Assembly (NCBI RefSeq): GCF_001854475.1
Contig: NZ_MNAN01000034.1
Coordinates: 367,771-431,770, forward strand
Length of the DNA: 64,000 nucleotides
Origin: Pseudoalteromonas byunsanensis
GTDB lineage: Bacteria; Pseudomonadota; Gammaproteobacteria; Enterobacterales; Alteromonadaceae
Reading direction: 5' to 3'
Made by a program: the position numbers and the translations under genes. Numbering within the stretch: position 1 is the stretch's first letter; every line of letters starts with the position of its first letter. This document shows, piece by piece, positions 53,216 through 61,353 of the stretch. The notes under the pieces were generated by a model. It was not told the origin of the DNA. It was given only the letters and a program-made list of their open reading frames with translations, and searched no databases.

Positions 53216-53437
53216 TTAGCCTGAGAACTTCTCGTACTCAGATTTAGAAAGCTCTCCGTTTGCGTCCGTGTCTAAATCTTTAAATTGCGCCATTAGCTTA
53301 GGGAGCGCTTTTGATTCGCTTAGACTGATAGCGCCGTTACCATCAGTATCTAGCGCCTCAAAACTGCTGCCTGCCTGTGCCAGCAAAGATACTGAAGAGA
53401 TCAAAGTCAGTGATGTAGCAATAATGATGTTTTTCAT
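53216..53437 (-). CDS. small secreted EF-hand protein (A type), first of operon 1
   Basis: 73 residues. Signal peptide to about residue 22 (LLAQA). Two complete EF loops: DTDGNGAISLSE and DTDANGELSKSEY. Nearly the same middle (SESKALPKLMAQFKDLDTDANG) as the A-type gene of operon 2 at 55200. AAGGAAG before the ATG. Leads operon 1 about 75 bp downstream of the sigma-54-like promoter. Confidence 0.87.
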   Translation of the reverse strand: MKNIIIATSLTLISSVSLLAQAGSSFEALDTDGNGAISLSESKALPKLMAQFKDLDTDANGELSKSEYEKFSG

Positions 53438-53510
53438 AGTTAGCTTCCTTGTGTTTATTTAAGCGCTCGTACCGTAGCAGTACTGTTGAGCGGTAATGCG
53501 TTCAGACTAA

Positions 53511-53530
53511 CTATTCCAACTTTGATACCA
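53511..53530 (-). promoter_or_regulatory. sigma-54-like promoter of EF-hand operon 1
   Basis: On the minus strand TGGTATCAAAGTTGGA, followed by ATAG: -24 TGG and -12 TTGG at exact sigma-54 spacing. It differs from the operon 2 element at one base in the first 16, whereas the surrounding non-coding DNA is much less alike. Confidence 0.72.
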
Positions 53531-53602
53531 AACTTTAAAAAACATTTATTTACAATAAGTTATGATTTTTATGGCACTTTAGTTCAGGGTAGGTTTAAGG
53601 GC

Positions 53603-53688
53603 GCTGTTGCTATTTTGCAACAGCTTTTTATCCATGATGATAAGGCTATTTAGTTTTCAATCAGTTAGCGTGTTGCTTTTTGGCAACA
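53603..53688. promoter_or_regulatory. two activator palindromes upstream of EF-hand operon 1
   Basis: GCTGTTGC-TATTTT-GCAACAGC (53603-53624) and TGTTGC-TTTTTG-GCAACA (53671-53688). Centres lie 83.5 and 149.5 bp upstream of the -24 T, exactly as in operon 2. Probable enhancer sites for the sigma-54 activator encoded nearby (QseF). Confidence 0.75.
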
Positions 53689-53828
53689 AGCCAACACTTG
53701 AATGACCAAATATACAACTTCAAACCGTGACAGCACGCGTAAAGAATCTGGGGGTGGTACAAAATGCTAAGTCTGTTAGGCAACAACATCTGAAAGAATT
53801 CAGCTCGCTTTTTATTGGCTCAAAACAG

Positions 53829-53850
53829 TTTGTTGCTAAATAGCAACAAA
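53829..53850. promoter_or_regulatory. third activator palindrome
   Basis: TTTGTTGC-TAAATA-GCAACAAA, the same motif, about 310 bp upstream of the operon 1 promoter. The flanking CCAACACT is shared with the 53671 copy, suggesting local duplication. It could also serve a plus-strand promoter toward the RebB-like gene. Confidence 0.65.
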
Positions 53851-54480
53851 CCAACACTGTAGTGGCTGAACTAACGCTCAAAAACGCGGATAAAGCAGAC
53901 GGGCTTTTTCAGATAAACACGTTGTGTCAGTGTCGTTCAGGCACTCGTATTTAAGCCAAATTGATAGACTTCTAACTTTCTTATCAAGGCATTGTAGTTG
54001 TTGATATCCTCTGGTATTGCAACAAATTCAGAGTAACGAAACAAATTCAAAATGATAAACCAAGCTCAGATAGAGCAGACCAATTAGGAACACGGCATTG
54101 CCCAAATACACATGTGCCTTCCTGACGAAGGTCAGGATCTCTTAAGTGAATGGCATTTAGCCTATAATAAGCATGTTATTCCAATTCAACGCCACCTGAG
54201 CCCTACCTATGACCAAATATTTTTTGCCATTCAATGAACTGCCTCGTGATAACTATACGCAGGGAATATCAACATCAGGAAACATGACTTTCAGTGGTAC
54301 AAACAGCCCCTGCTCAAACCCGCGCTGTGAATTGTTGTCATGCCGTGAAGTGTTAGACACCTTTTCCCTTTGCTATTTGCGTTATACTAATTCGTTACTA
54401 GTAAGGCTGAGATAACCACACACGCCAATACATGTTTGCGTTCTCAGCTTTAAATAGCGCAACGTAAAAGGGCAGTCATT

Positions 54481-54645
54481 ATGGCAACACCAACCCCAGT
54501 TAACGGTCAAATCACCGATGCCGTGACACAAGTCAACACCAAAGTGGCTGGCGACACCCCAGCCACGGCCATGGGCAACCTATATACTGCTCTCAATCCG
54601 ATGATGTATAACGCCGCTTTCACAAATGCAAAAAAGCCTGGCTAG
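54481..54645 (+). CDS. short RebB-like (R-body, killing-trait) protein
   Basis: 54 residues from an ATG with AAGGG upstream. PTPVNGQITDAVTQVNTK followed by GDTPATAMGNLYTAL matches, from memory, the conserved core of RebB-family R-body subunits (PVNSQITDxVTQxNxKVxGDxPAxAMGNLY). Family members are usually longer, with an Ala/Gln-rich tail; here the tail is short and the TAG stop lies in the loop of the adjacent terminator, so the gene may be truncated. R-bodies are extendable protein ribbons, and several paralogous subunits are normally needed; none other is in the window. Confidence 0.6.
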   Translation: MATPTPVNGQITDAVTQVNTKVAGDTPATAMGNLYTALNPMMYNAAFTNAKKPG

Positions 54646-54654
54646 GCCAGGCTT
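54630..54654 (-). terminator. terminator of EF-hand operon 2
   Basis: AAGCCTGGC/GCCAGGCTT, 9-bp stem with a TAG loop, followed on the minus strand by a six-T run. It also overlaps the end of the RebB-like frame on the plus strand. Confidence 0.85.
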
Positions 54655-54681
54655 TGGGACGAGATTAAACTCTTCTAGGGA

Positions 54682-54894
54682 TTACTTGTTAAATTCGTCC
54701 TCTGACAGTTCCCCGTCTTGGTTTGAGTCCAACTCGTTGAACACTTTCATTAAGCTTTCTGATGCAGACGCTTCGCTTTTGCTGATCACACCATCTTTGT
54801 CAGCATCCAAATCTGCAAAGGTTGCCGTTGCAGCCACTGCTGCTGCGCTGCTCATTATTACCATTGATGCAAAGAGTGTTTTAAGTACGTTCAT
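54682..54894 (-). CDS. small secreted EF-hand protein (C type), third of operon 2
   Basis: 70 residues from the ATG at 54894 (GGAG upstream). Signal peptide to about residue 22 (AAVAA). Two complete EF loops DADKDGVISKSE and DSNQDGELSEDEF; ends EFNK. Closest to the gene at 52464. Probably buffers or senses calcium in the periplasm. Confidence 0.86.
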   Translation of the reverse strand: MNVLKTLFASMVIMSSAAAVAATATFADLDADKDGVISKSEASASESLMKVFNELDSNQDGELSEDEFNK

Positions 54895-54905
54895 AATCAC
54901 CGCTC

Positions 54906-55127
54906 CTACTTTTTGAATTGTGCAAATTCTACAGGGGTTAGCTCGTTATCTTTATTGCTGTCCAATTCTCTGTACTGCTTAGCAAGCTCTTCAGAAACCT
55001 GTGCTTCTGTTGGGCTGATCACGCCATCATTGTTGCTGTCTAGCGTTTGAAATGTTAAATCTGCTGCAAAAGCAACGGTGCTGATCAAAGAAGCTGACGT
55101 TAGGGTAAAAACGTGTGTAAGTTTCAT
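54906..55127 (-). CDS. small secreted EF-hand protein (B type), second of operon 2
   Basis: 73 residues from the ATG at 55127 (TGGAG upstream). Signal peptide to VAFA (about 21). EF loops DSNNDGVISPTE and DSNKDNELTPVEF; the second has Asn at the usual Gly position, which may weaken it. Ends FAQFKK. The intact counterpart of the frameshifted gene in operon 1. Confidence 0.86.
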   Translation of the reverse strand: MKLTHVFTLTSASLISTVAFAADLTFQTLDSNNDGVISPTEAQVSEELAKQYRELDSNKDNELTPVEFAQFKK

Positions 55128-55199
55128 GTTGTACTCCAATTTTATATTTTTATCTCGTAATACGCTTATCTGGGCGTGATATTGAGGAACTGTAAAGCC

Positions 55200-55439
55200 T
55201 TACTCGCTCTTGAAGTTCGCGAACTCTTCAGCGCTTAATGAGCCGTTTGCATCGGTGTCTAAATCTTTAAAATGAGCCATCAAACTTGGTAGCGCTTTTG
55301 ACTCGCTTAAGCTGATTGCACCGTCTTTGTCCGCATCAAGAGTCGTGAATACTTCAGAAGCCCGAGCCGTTGTGGATGCAACCGTTGCTGATGCAGCCAT
55401 AGCGAAAAATGCGATTGTAATAAAACTGTTTTTCATCAT
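55200..55439 (-). CDS. small secreted EF-hand protein (A type), first of operon 2
   Basis: 79 residues from the ATG at 55439 (AAGGA upstream); the frame extends to 55469 without support. Signal peptide to about residue 28 (TTARA). EF loops DADKDGAISLSE and DTDANGSLSAEEF, complete. Same SESKALPSLMAHFKDLDTDANG core as the first gene of operon 1. About 110 bp downstream of the sigma-54-like promoter. Confidence 0.87.
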   Translation of the reverse strand: MMKNSFITIAFFAMAASATVASTTARASEVFTTLDADKDGAISLSESKALPSLMAHFKDLDTDANGSLSAEEFANFKSE

Positions 55440-55547
55440 CTGATTCCTTATGTCTTTGCTCAATGTCAACCCAGCGCCTACTCGCTGGAGACGATTGCGG
55501 CTGATAACTTGTCGCCAATGTGTGAGCGGTTAATGTGTTCGCTCTGA

Positions 55548-55567
55548 CTATTCCAACTTTGATGCCA
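55548..55567 (-). promoter_or_regulatory. sigma-54-like promoter of EF-hand operon 2
   Basis: On the minus strand TGGCATCAAAGTTGGA then ATAG: perfect -24 (TGGCA) and a -12 TTGG (GC to GG) at exact spacing. Conserved in operon 1. Confidence 0.75.
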
Positions 55568-55641
55568 GAATTAAAAATCATATTGCAAACAAAAGGTTAT
55601 AAACAAAGGTGGCGAATAGTTCAGTGTCGATTAAGGCTGGC

Positions 55642-55725
55642 TGTTGCTTAATAGCAACATGTCGCAGGGTCTGATTATAAAATTTAAACTTTATCAATAG
55701 GTTAGGATGTTGCTTTTTAGCAACA
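55642..55725. promoter_or_regulatory. two activator palindromes between EF-hand operon 2 and qseE
   Basis: TGTTGC-TTAATA-GCAACA (55642-55659) and TGTTGC-TTTTTA-GCAACA (55708-55725), centred 83.5 and 149.5 bp upstream of the operon 2 -24 element. The second lies 24 bp before the qseE start, so it may also mediate autoregulation of the qse genes. Confidence 0.75.
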
Positions 55726-55748
55726 AACGGTTTTGAAGGAAGCAACAC

Positions 55749-57188
55749 ATGGGAACTGTACGTTTAAAATGGCCTAAGCTCCCGCACTTTGCACAGCTTA
55801 AAAACTCGCCAGCTAGGTTTTTTTCTCAATCCCTAAGCCAACAGGCCAGAATGGCAATGTTATTGGCACTGGTCCCAATCGTCATTCTGGCCTTATGGTA
55901 CGCTCAACAAACCGCTTATCAGCAACAGAAAATCAGTGAAATATACACTAAAAATCAGTCACTTATACTTTCATTTAATGGTTTGAAAAGTGATATTTCA
56001 GCGCTCGAAAAAGCACATCTTAACAACCAGTTGCTAAACAACGCCCAACTTCAAAAAAGTATTGAAAACAAATGGCAAACCACCAAAAAGCGCATCAATT
56101 TTTTAAAAAATTCATATCCAACTGAGCAACTGGTTGCCAAATGGCAACAACTACAATTACTCACGCCCGGTGAGCAAGTTTCAGAAATAGATTATGAGCA
56201 ACTACAACGACAGTTACAGTCTATCGAGCAACCGTTTCAAAATGTACTGAAAGCCAAGTTAGAGTTTCAAGCACAACGACTCACCCAACTTAACCAGTAC
56301 TTTCTATTTGGCTTGTTCGTCCTGATCCCCCTGTTGGTTGTTATCAGTTTATTAGTGATCCGCCGAGTAACACGCCAGCTAAATGCCCTTGAAGAAGTTA
56401 TCTGGCAACTAGGCGAAGGCTGTTTTGATACGCCAATAAAGCTAAATGGTAGCGAAGAGTTTGCCGCTTTAGGTACAGAGTTAGATTGGTTACGCGAAGA
56501 ATTGCAGCGCAGCCACAAACAAAAAGAAACCTTTTTGCGTCATGTCAGTCATGAACTTAAAACACCTCTGGCGTCGTTAACTGAAGGAAATAGCCTACTA
56601 CAAAGCGGCAGCTTTGGGGCAATTTCACCGCCTCAGCAACGTATTATTAATATCATGGACGACGCACTAAGCCGTTTGGCAATCTTAATTGATGACCTAC
56701 TAAACTACAGCGCAGCAAGCCACCCATTGGCCCAGCAGCAACATTCGCTTAATCATATAAAGGACGAGTTAATAAAGCATTTCTCAGCGCAAATTGATGA
56801 GTCTAATATCACTGTACAGTGGCCCACCCAACGTACAAGTGTGCAGCTCCCCTATCTACCCGTAAAGTTGATACTAACGCAACTTATTGGCAACGCTTTG
56901 CAATACGCTAAATCAAGCATCGAAGTTGAATACCGTGTCGTTCGTAACGACATACACATCAGCGTGAAAGATGATGGTCCAGGTATTGACCTCAGTGAAC
57001 AGCACAAACTCACACAACCGTTTTATCGTGGTAAACACAGTGAAAATCACTCAGGAAGTGGTTTAGGACTTGCCATTGTAGCCGAATGTGTAAAACAGCT
57101 AAAAGGCACTTTGAGATGGCAACATACCCATCAGGGTTGCCATATCTGTATCCAATTTCAAAGTTATGGAGGAGCGAAGAATGCGTAA
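55749..57188 (+). CDS. qseE: QseE/GlrK-type sensor histidine kinase
   Basis: A 479-residue membrane kinase. Helices at about 34-54 and 188-210 flank a helical periplasmic domain (about 55-187), followed by HAMP (VTRQLNALEEVIWQLGEGCFD), the H-box FLRHVSHELKTPLASL, N-box LTQLIGNALQYAKS, and G-boxes DDGPGID and GSGLGLAIV. Gene order kinase - QseG-like lipoprotein - sigma-54 regulator is diagnostic for qseEGF (glrK-qseG-glrR). It senses envelope signals and phosphorylates the regulator. The stop overlaps the next gene by 8 nt. Confidence 0.88.
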   Translation: MGTVRLKWPKLPHFAQLKNSPARFFSQSLSQQARMAMLLALVPIVILALWYAQQTAYQQQKISEIYTKNQSLILSFNGLKSDISALEKAHLNNQLLNNAQLQKSIENKWQTTKKRINFLKNSYPTEQLVAKWQQLQLLTPGEQVSEIDYEQLQRQLQSIEQPFQNVLKAKLEFQAQRLTQLNQYFLFGLFVLIPLLVVISLLVIRRVTRQLNALEEVIWQLGEGCFDTPIKLNGSEEFAALGTELDWLREELQRSHKQKETFLRHVSHELKTPLASLTEGNSLLQSGSFGAISPPQQRIINIMDDALSRLAILIDDLLNYSAASHPLAQQQHSLNHIKDELIKHFSAQIDESNITVQWPTQRTSVQLPYLPVKLILTQLIGNALQYAKSSIEVEYRVVRNDIHISVKDDGPGIDLSEQHKLTQPFYRGKHSENHSGSGLGLAIVAECVKQLKGTLRWQHTHQGCHICIQFQSYGGAKNA

Positions 57189-57714
57189 TCTGATAACCAT
57201 ACTTATGATGTTTACTTTGTCTGCATGTCAGGCCATTTCCTCATCGGTCGATCATGCCATTTTTGTTGGACCCAGTAACAGTAAACAATCCGAATTTGCT
57301 CCTCTGACTACCCTAGTCTCAGCGCATCAAAATGCTTGTGACAATGGCAGTACCAAACAACTCGTGGGCTATCGAGCTTATCAACAGCTCAATGACTTTT
57401 TGAAAGCTTTTTGCTCAACACGCTCCACCACCACTCAGCTGCGTTTAATTGCACAACTACATCAGCAAAACGATTGGCCACAAAATTATCTGAGTTACTT
57501 TGCCATGCTACATCAACACATCACCACTTTGAGGTGGTACAAGCTTGAAAATATTGCGCTTAAAAAACAATTAACCGAACAACAGAGCGCTTTAAAAAGC
57601 GCAGAGCAGACACTTAGTAACCTAAAGCAAAAGCTTGCACAGATAGAACAACAACGTCTGCTATCCCCTTCACATGCAGAAACTGACAGTAACCCATTAG
57701 GAGAGCCGCAATGA
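57181..57714 (+). CDS. qseG: QseG-like lipoprotein
   Basis: 177 residues from the ATG at 57181 (GGAGGAGCG upstream). Short signal peptide with lipobox LSACQA (Cys14). The middle is alpha-helical and the C-terminal third a coiled coil (LKKQLTEQQSALKSAEQTLSNLKQ). QseG is an outer-membrane lipoprotein that interacts with QseE to adjust its kinase activity. Overlaps both neighbours in the operon. Confidence 0.82.
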   Translation: MRNLITILMMFTLSACQAISSSVDHAIFVGPSNSKQSEFAPLTTLVSAHQNACDNGSTKQLVGYRAYQQLNDFLKAFCSTRSTTTQLRLIAQLHQQNDWPQNYLSYFAMLHQHITTLRWYKLENIALKKQLTEQQSALKSAEQTLSNLKQKLAQIEQQRLLSPSHAETDSNPLGEPQ

Positions 57715-59024
57715 GTAGAAATACTGTTTTATTAGTTGATGACGACGCATCACTCATTGAATTACTGGCGATGCGTTTAGAGGCGAACAACTACCATGTG
57801 CTAACGGCACATCGTGGCACACAGGCGCTGCAAATATTACAGCAAAGTGTTGTCGATATAGTGATCACTGACTTGCGCATGGCTCATATGGACGGCTTTG
57901 AGCTTTTTGAAAATATCAGAAAGAATCATGTAGGACTGCCCGTGATCATGATGACAGCTCATGGCTCAATTCCTGATGCGGTGGATGCCATGCAGCAAGG
58001 CTTTGTCAGCTTTCTTAGCAAGCCGATAGAAAGCAAAGCGCTACTTGAAGCAATTGAAAACACTTTAAAAAACAACAAAAAGCGTGATGGTGCAACTAAT
58101 CGAAATCACTTTTATGGATTAATCTATCAAAGCACTGCAATGCACCAAGTTGTACAGCACATACAGGCATTAGCGCCCAGCCAAGCTAACATCCTCATTC
58201 AAGGTGCCAGTGGTACTGGTAAAGAAGTTACAGCCAATGCTATCCATAAAGCTAGCAACTACTGTGACGGTCCGTTCGTTGCTATCAATTGTGGCGCAGT
58301 ACCCGCTCATTTGCTCGAATCAGAGCTATTCGGCCATAAAAAAGGCGCATTCACCGGCGCGATGCAAGATAAAGTTGGCCTTGTACAAAGCGCTAATGGC
58401 GGTACTTTGTTTTTAGATGAGATTGGTGATATGCCAATGGATCTACAAGTTAAACTGCTTAGAGTCTTACAAGAAAGAACCGTGCGTCCCGTCGGTGGTC
58501 AAATGGAGCAAAGCGTAGACATCAGATTCGTCTCTGCCAGCCATAAGAATCTACAGCAAGCAGTTGCAGATAAAGAATTTAGAGAAGACTTATACTATCG
58601 GTTGAATGTAGTCTCTATTCATCTGCCCGCATTAAAAGAGCGCCCAGAAGACATTCCCTTACTCGCTAATAGCTTTGTTAACCGTATTAGTGGTGGGCAC
58701 AAGGTGATCAGCCCACAAGCCATGACTTGCTTGCTCAACTACCATTGGCCTGGCAATGTCAGACAGCTCAACAACATTATTGAGCACGCCGTTGCGCTTA
58801 GCTCTGGTAAATTGATCACTGCCGACATCATTGAAAATGCCATTCCCGAGTTAGGCCAGGCTAGCTTTAAAGGCCTTAATGATGCCAAAAAGCAGTTTGA
58901 ATATGACTACATTCAAAAAGTCTTATCTCTGTGTCAAGGGAACGTAGCTGAAGCGGCTAAACTGGCGCAACGCAATCGCTCTGACTTTTATAAACTGCTC
59001 AAAAAACATCAAATAAGTTGCTAG
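57711..59024 (+). CDS. qseF: QseF/GlrR-type sigma-54 response regulator
   Basis: A 437-residue protein. Receiver domain with DDD at 10-12, phospho-acceptor Asp in [11 protein letters not shown], and Lys in [11 protein letters not shown]+ domain with GASGTGKE (Walker A), GAFTGA (sigma-54 contact) and [13 protein letters not shown]. Fis-type helix-turn-helix at the end ([21 protein letters not shown]). ATG overlaps the qseG stop. The palindromes beside the EF-hand operons and qseE are its probable sites; enterobacterial GlrR uses a different motif (TGTC-N10-GACA). Confidence 0.92.
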   Translation: MSRNTVLLVDDDASLIELLAMRLEANNYHVLTAHRGTQALQILQQSVVDIVITDLRMAHMDGFELFENIRKNHVGLPVIMMTAHGSIPDAVDAMQQGFVSFLSKPIESKALLEAIENTLKNNKKRDGATNRNHFYGLIYQSTAMHQVVQHIQALAPSQANILIQGASGTGKEVTANAIHKASNYCDGPFVAINCGAVPAHLLESELFGHKKGAFTGAMQDKVGLVQSANGGTLFLDEIGDMPMDLQVKLLRVLQERTVRPVGGQMEQSVDIRFVSASHKNLQQAVADKEFREDLYYRLNVVSIHLPALKERPEDIPLLANSFVNRISGGHKVISPQAMTCLLNYHWPGNVRQLNNIIEHAVALSSGKLITADIIENAIPELGQASFKGLNDAKKQFEYDYIQKVLSLCQGNVAEAAKLAQRNRSDFYKLLKKHQISC

Positions 59025-59284
59025 AAAATATAGCGAAACTGGGCGTTAGTCGTTATTGTATCTATACTGTAACAAGAGCTAGGCGCATCACTCGAACGCT
59101 CGTAGCCTCAGAACGCATTGAATCATCGTGCAAAAGTGGTTCAATGTACTTGAATACATTTATCTGGATTCAAGATTACGCAGTAAAAACACATACTCAA
59201 TGACAACCCTTTGTTAGATGGTATAGATAACAAAAATCAAAATTCAGCCCATCAGCAAAATTATCAATAATACAGGAGCACCTT

Positions 59285-61237
59285 ATGAGAATGCGCCAAA
59301 AACTAATCGTCAGTTTTTTGCTCACTGTTATCGTGCCAATTCTAGCTATTTCCGCTGTAAGCATCTCAAAAACCAAACATGAGTCACTCAAAAGCTTTTT
59401 AGATTTTTCTAGCAGTGAGATACGCCAGATAGAAAATACCTTTGTGCTATTTTTTGAACAGATGAAAAACAACGCAAAGTTTTTGGCTCAACATAAATCT
59501 GTCAGCGCAATGCCGGATAATATCACGCAGTACTTTGGCGCAGAAAAGCCAATGACCCCACTACAAAACTCTCCAGAAGAAGGAGAGATTTTTGAATTCT
59601 ACACCGCCTTTGGGCAAACCCACCCCGAATTACTATTTGTGTATTTAGGGTCCGAGTCAGGCGGTTTTATCCAATACCCAGCCGAACCTTTAGGAAACTA
59701 TGACCCTCGTAAGCGACCTTGGTATCAAAAGGCTAAGGCAGCCCCCAGAAATGTAATTATTACCGAACCATATCAAGGTGTTACTGGGCAGGCCATGGTG
59801 TCTGTTGCCACTGGTATTTTCAATGATGGTGAATTTGCTGGGGTACAATCGCTAGACGTCACACTGTCTACTTTGACCGATATAGTAAGCAACATAAAAC
59901 TGGGAGAGACAGGCTATCTGATCTTGCTAGATAGCAAGGGGACTATTTTAGCCGACCCTAAACGCCCTGAAAATAACTTTAAAAATATTAATGAGTTAGA
60001 CAACCCTCTTTATGAACAAATCTCTACTGTAGGCGATAAACCCTACATCAGTGTTGAAACAGAGAGTAAAACCATTGATGCAAAAATATACCACTCTAAA
60101 GAATTAAACTGGCGCTTTGTTGCTGTAATTGACGAAGATGAGATACTGTCATCAGCCTATAGCATGTCGTGGAGCATTACCCTGATTGCCCTTGTTATGT
60201 TGGTGATTTTCGGTGTCATTGCAGTCACGTTGGCCAATAAAATTGTATTCCCTATTGAGCGCGTATCTGAAGGGTTACGAGATATAGCCCAAGGTGAAGG
60301 TAACTTATCTAAGCGTCTACAAGTTATAGGTAATGATGAAATTAGCGAGCTTGCTACTTGGTTTAATCAGTTTTTAAACTCAATAAACTCGTTGGTAAAA
60401 GACATTCAGCAAAATGCCCATACGCTCAACAGTTCAGCACAACATTTTGAGACTCAGATAAACGACATTCGCAGCCAGTGTCGAAGTCAGCAAGGTACGG
60501 CGAACCAAGCCGCGCACAATACTGAGTCGGTCCATCATATGGCGCAAAATGTAAGTGAGAACTGCCAAGGCTCACTTGATGAAATTGCACAGACGGATCA
60601 ATTTACTCTCTCAGGTAATACCTTAATAAGTAATACCGTAAAACAGGTCGCTCAGCTCAATAACTCGCTTGACGCCTCTGCTGCTGAGATTTCTCACCTA
60701 GAGAGTGAAAGTAATAACATTACCAATATTTTAGGCGTCATTCGTGGTATTGCAGAACAAACCAACCTACTTGCGCTAAACGCTGCAATCGAAGCAGCTA
60801 GAGCGGGTGAGCAAGGGCGTGGTTTCGCAGTGGTAGCAGATGAAGTTAGAACCCTAGCGCAGCGTTCTCACGATGCCACTCAAGAAATCGAACAAGTCCT
60901 TACTAAATTGATCGAGCAAACACGTGCCGTTTCAGCCAAAATGACTGAAAGTGTTTCAGCATCCAGTGAGGCTATATCTCAATCAGAGGAAGCTCATCAG
61001 GCCTTTGAAAATATTGCTAGCAGCGTGACTAAAGTAAAAAGTTTGGTAACCACAATCGCCCAAGATGCACAGCAACAAGGCCACTCAGCCAGTCAAACTC
61101 ATGACCAAATTGCGGGCCTTACTGAGTCTGTTACCCAAGTAAGTCAAGCATCAGATAGCTTATCAGATGGTGCTAAATCTCTGGTTGAACTAGCTAAAAG
61201 CTTAGACCAATTGGTGGGCCGCTTTCATATTGATTAA
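59285..61237 (+). CDS. methyl-accepting chemotaxis protein with dCache sensor
   Basis: A 650-residue receptor. Membrane helix at about 8-28, a periplasmic double-Cache domain (about 35-275; [14 protein letters not shown] and VAVIDEDEI are typical), second helix about 293-315, HAMP (about 317-370), then the signalling domain with the conserved hairpin tip [38 protein letters not shown]. It likely binds small metabolites such as amino acids. No chemotaxis genes adjoin, so it is an orphan receptor serving a distant CheA/CheW. AGGAG before the ATG. Confidence 0.95.
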   Translation: MRMRQKLIVSFLLTVIVPILAISAVSISKTKHESLKSFLDFSSSEIRQIENTFVLFFEQMKNNAKFLAQHKSVSAMPDNITQYFGAEKPMTPLQNSPEEGEIFEFYTAFGQTHPELLFVYLGSESGGFIQYPAEPLGNYDPRKRPWYQKAKAAPRNVIITEPYQGVTGQAMVSVATGIFNDGEFAGVQSLDVTLSTLTDIVSNIKLGETGYLILLDSKGTILADPKRPENNFKNINELDNPLYEQISTVGDKPYISVETESKTIDAKIYHSKELNWRFVAVIDEDEILSSAYSMSWSITLIALVMLVIFGVIAVTLANKIVFPIERVSEGLRDIAQGEGNLSKRLQVIGNDEISELATWFNQFLNSINSLVKDIQQNAHTLNSSAQHFETQINDIRSQCRSQQGTANQAAHNTESVHHMAQNVSENCQGSLDEIAQTDQFTLSGNTLISNTVKQVAQLNNSLDASAAEISHLESESNNITNILGVIRGIAEQTNLLALNAAIEAARAGEQGRGFAVVADEVRTLAQRSHDATQEIEQVLTKLIEQTRAVSAKMTESVSASSEAISQSEEAHQAFENIASSVTKVKSLVTTIAQDAQQQGHSASQTHDQIAGLTESVTQVSQASDSLSDGAKSLVELAKSLDQLVGRFHID

Positions 61238-61259
61238 GGATAACATTCAAAATATATAT

Positions 61260-61292
61260 AAAGTGACAAGAAATCATACTCTTCGTCACTTT
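61260..61292 (+). terminator. terminator after the chemoreceptor gene
   Basis: AAAGTGAC/GTCACTTT stem with a 17-nt loop, followed by GTATTAATTTTT. Confidence 0.6.
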
Positions 61293-61353
61293 GTATTAAT
61301 TTTTAAAGGATTAGAATCGATTTTTTAGCTGTTTAGATAAGGGAATAAAAAAG

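Larger units (their letters stand above)
53464..54480. other. 1-kb non-coding region between the EF-hand operons
   Basis: Apart from the promoter and three palindromes of operon 1, I see no gene. A 6-bp hairpin CCTGAC-GAAG-GTCAGG (54121-54136) and a TATACT -10-like box near 54390 are the only other marks. The short open frame at 54209-54415 has no start signal or protein character. The region may hold gene remains or a leader for the RebB-like gene. Confidence 0.5.

Noticed and set aside
54209..54415. Plus-strand open frame of 68 codons before the RebB-like gene.
   Set aside because: No ribosome binding site, no recognisable motif, no sign of selection; treated as non-coding.
56133..56148. 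GTTGC-CAAATG-GCAAC inside the qseE coding region fits the activator palindrome.
   Set aside because: It lies inside coding sequence with no sigma-54-like promoter at suitable distance; chance occurrence is likely given the short arms.
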